Shown here one piece after another: positions 5,314-6,445 of a DNA stretch of 6,445 bases. Where the stretch lies: positions 1 to 6,445 of the forward strand of contig JAHLFV010000155.1 of the NCBI GenBank assembly GCA_018883625.1, read 5' to 3'. This DNA comes from Candidatus Treponema excrementipullorum. GTDB taxonomy: Bacteria > Spirochaetota > Spirochaetia > Treponematales > Treponemataceae. The position numbers and the translations under genes were made by a program. The stretch's first letter is position 1, and each line of letters begins with the position of its first letter. The notes under the pieces are model-generated. The model was not told the origin of the DNA, did not search any database, and saw nothing but the letters and a program-made list of their open reading frames with translations.

Positions 5314-6445
5314 TCTCCTCTTACCAAAGGAATTTGTACAACAAAGCAGGAACCGGAACCTTTTTGAGAAAAAACTTCTATATCCCATCTAAAGGATTCT
5401 AATATACTTTTTACCACAGCCAAACCTAATCCGCTTCCCTTTTCTCGGCGAGAGTTAGTTCCCCGATAAAACAAATCAAATATGTAGGGCAAATCTTCCT
5501 GAGATATACCGATTCCTGTGTCGGAAACAGAAATACAAAGCTGATTCTCATGGATACATGCAGAAAAATCTATTATGCCGTTTTGTTCCGTGTAGCGTAA
5601 AGCATTTCCTGTAAGATTTTCCAATACTCTGATAAATAATTTTTCATCTGTAGCTATAAGCGTACTCTGGGGAATATCTATGGAACCGGTGATCCGACGC
5701 TGTAACAATATCCCGTCTGATTGAAGACGATGAAAACAATCTTCAAGCAGAGGATACACAGAACGCACCTCTACATGTTTATTCCATTCTTGAGTATTCA
5801 GTTTCACAAAGTTAAGTAAATCTTCTATCATGTCATCTAGTTGTTGCGATTTTTGGCAAATAATTTCCAAAGAAGATTTCAGCATTTCTGTATCATCTAT
5901 AGTACCGTCAGAAATTGCTTCTGCATAACCTTTGATAAGAGCGATAGGCGTTCTCAAATCATGACTTATACCCATAATAAATCGGGACTTTCTGAATTGG
6001 TCATCCCGTAAAGCCTGACGCATTTTGTTAATGGAGTAACTGAGGGAGGTTATCTCATTGCTTCCCTTTAAATCAAGTTCTAAGTCAAATTCCCCGTCGG
6101 CAATTCTCCTTGTTCCCTCTTCCAAAGCCAAAACAGACTTTGTAATTGAACGAAGAATAACAAAAACCATAATGGCACAAAAAGCAAAAATAAAAACCAA
6201 TACAAGTCCACCACTCCAAAATATATCTACAAATATCGAAGGACGTTCCTTGTGTTCCATAGAAAATTGCGTTATAACAAAAGGAGCAGTGTCAATATTT
6301 TTAAAGGGAAAATCTATTTGATACACATAGTTTCCTCTATGGTTTAACATTAATTGTATAAGGTCATTTTCTGACAGAATTGTTCCTTCTTGCAACTCTG
6401 GAATAACAGAAAAAATTACCATATTATTTTTATCTACAACGGCAC
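5304..6445 (-). CDS. Sensor histidine kinase (HAMP-HisKA-HATPase_c), N-terminus outside window
   Basis: This is an inner-membrane sensor kinase of a two-component system. The frame is open to the right edge (codons AVVDKNN before the first in-window Met), so the protein starts beyond the window; positions below count from that Met (base 6422). Residues 1-67 look like the end of an extracytoplasmic sensor domain. A transmembrane helix follows at about 70-90 (GGLVLVFIFAFCAIMVFVIL), then a HAMP linker (about 91-140). The HisKA domain carries the H-box FIMGISHDLRTPIALIKGY with phospho-acceptor His154. The ATPase domain shows the N-box ENLTGNALRYT (268-278), G1 DTGIGI (301-306), F-box YIFDLFYRG (313-321) and G2 GSGLGLAVVKSI (329-340). 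All catalytic boxes are intact. No response regulator gene is present; it is likely encoded just beyond the right edge, upstream of the kinase. The protein ends 161 bp before pfp on the same strand. Confidence 0.95.
   Translation of the reverse strand, partial: AVVDKNNMVIFSVIPELQEGTILSENDLIQLMLNHRGNYVYQIDFPFKNIDTAPFVITQFSMEHKERPSIFVDIFWSGGLVLVFIFAFCAIMVFVILRSITKSVLALEEGTRRIADGEFDLELDLKGSNEITSLSYSINKMRQALRDDQFRKSRFIMGISHDLRTPIALIKGYAEAISDGTIDDTEMLKSSLEIICQKSQQLDDMIEDLLNFVKLNTQEWNKHVEVRSVYPLLEDCFHRLQSDGILLQRRITGSIDIPQSTLIATDEKLFIRVLENLTGNALRYTEQNGIIDFSACIHENQLCISVSDTGIGISQEDLPYIFDLFYRGTNSRREKGSGLGLAVVKSILESFRWDIEVFSQKGSGSCFVVQIPLVRGELP

Noticed and set aside
6058..6321. Plus-strand frame of 87 codons opposite the histidine kinase HAMP and transmembrane region
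   Set aside because: It is antisense to a kinase with all conserved boxes, has a low-complexity Ser/Lys-rich translation, and no ribosome binding site was seen.

Overview
The window looks like ordinary chromosomal DNA from a spirochaete, most likely Treponema or a close relative. This is an inference. It rests on a long-form (553-residue) pyrophosphate-dependent phosphofructokinase of the kind I associate with Treponema and Borrelia, moderately A+T-rich DNA, purine-rich Shine-Dalgarno sites, and the mix of 7TM-sensor signalling proteins and short zinc-ribbon genes. No rRNA, tRNA, CRISPR array, transposon or phage gene is visible.

Left part, plus strand (1-972): the C-terminal part of an unrecognised protein overlaps by 4 bp (ATGA) a 200-residue protein. 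The latter looks like a receiver-fold domain that has lost its phosphorylation residues, fused to a degenerate PilZ-like C-terminus. The pair ends in a perfect 19-bp inverted repeat that probably terminates transcription from both sides.

Middle (1052-3335): two small zinc-ribbon genes lie on the minus strand as one operon, an FmdB-family protein followed by a membrane-anchored double zinc ribbon. They are transcribed divergently from a plus-strand diguanylate cyclase (7TM sensor, PAS-like linker, GGDEF with an intact inhibitory site). Back-to-back promoters, with an A9 tract between their -35 boxes, can be read in the 136-bp gap.

Right part, minus strand (3481-6445): pfp is preceded upstream by a sensor histidine kinase whose N-terminus runs off the window. 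The cyclase and pfp converge on a second hairpin. The 161-bp gap between kinase and pfp has no clear terminator, but it contains a weak promoter candidate and two short direct repeats.

Functionally the window combines central carbon metabolism (PPi-driven glycolysis) with three signalling proteins: a c-di-GMP synthase, a two-component kinase, and a pseudo-receiver/PilZ-like protein that might respond to c-di-GMP or act as a scaffold. The sequence shows no direct link between these genes. I see no clearly new multi-gene system. The most interesting item is the degenerate receiver/PilZ-like protein and its overlapping partner.
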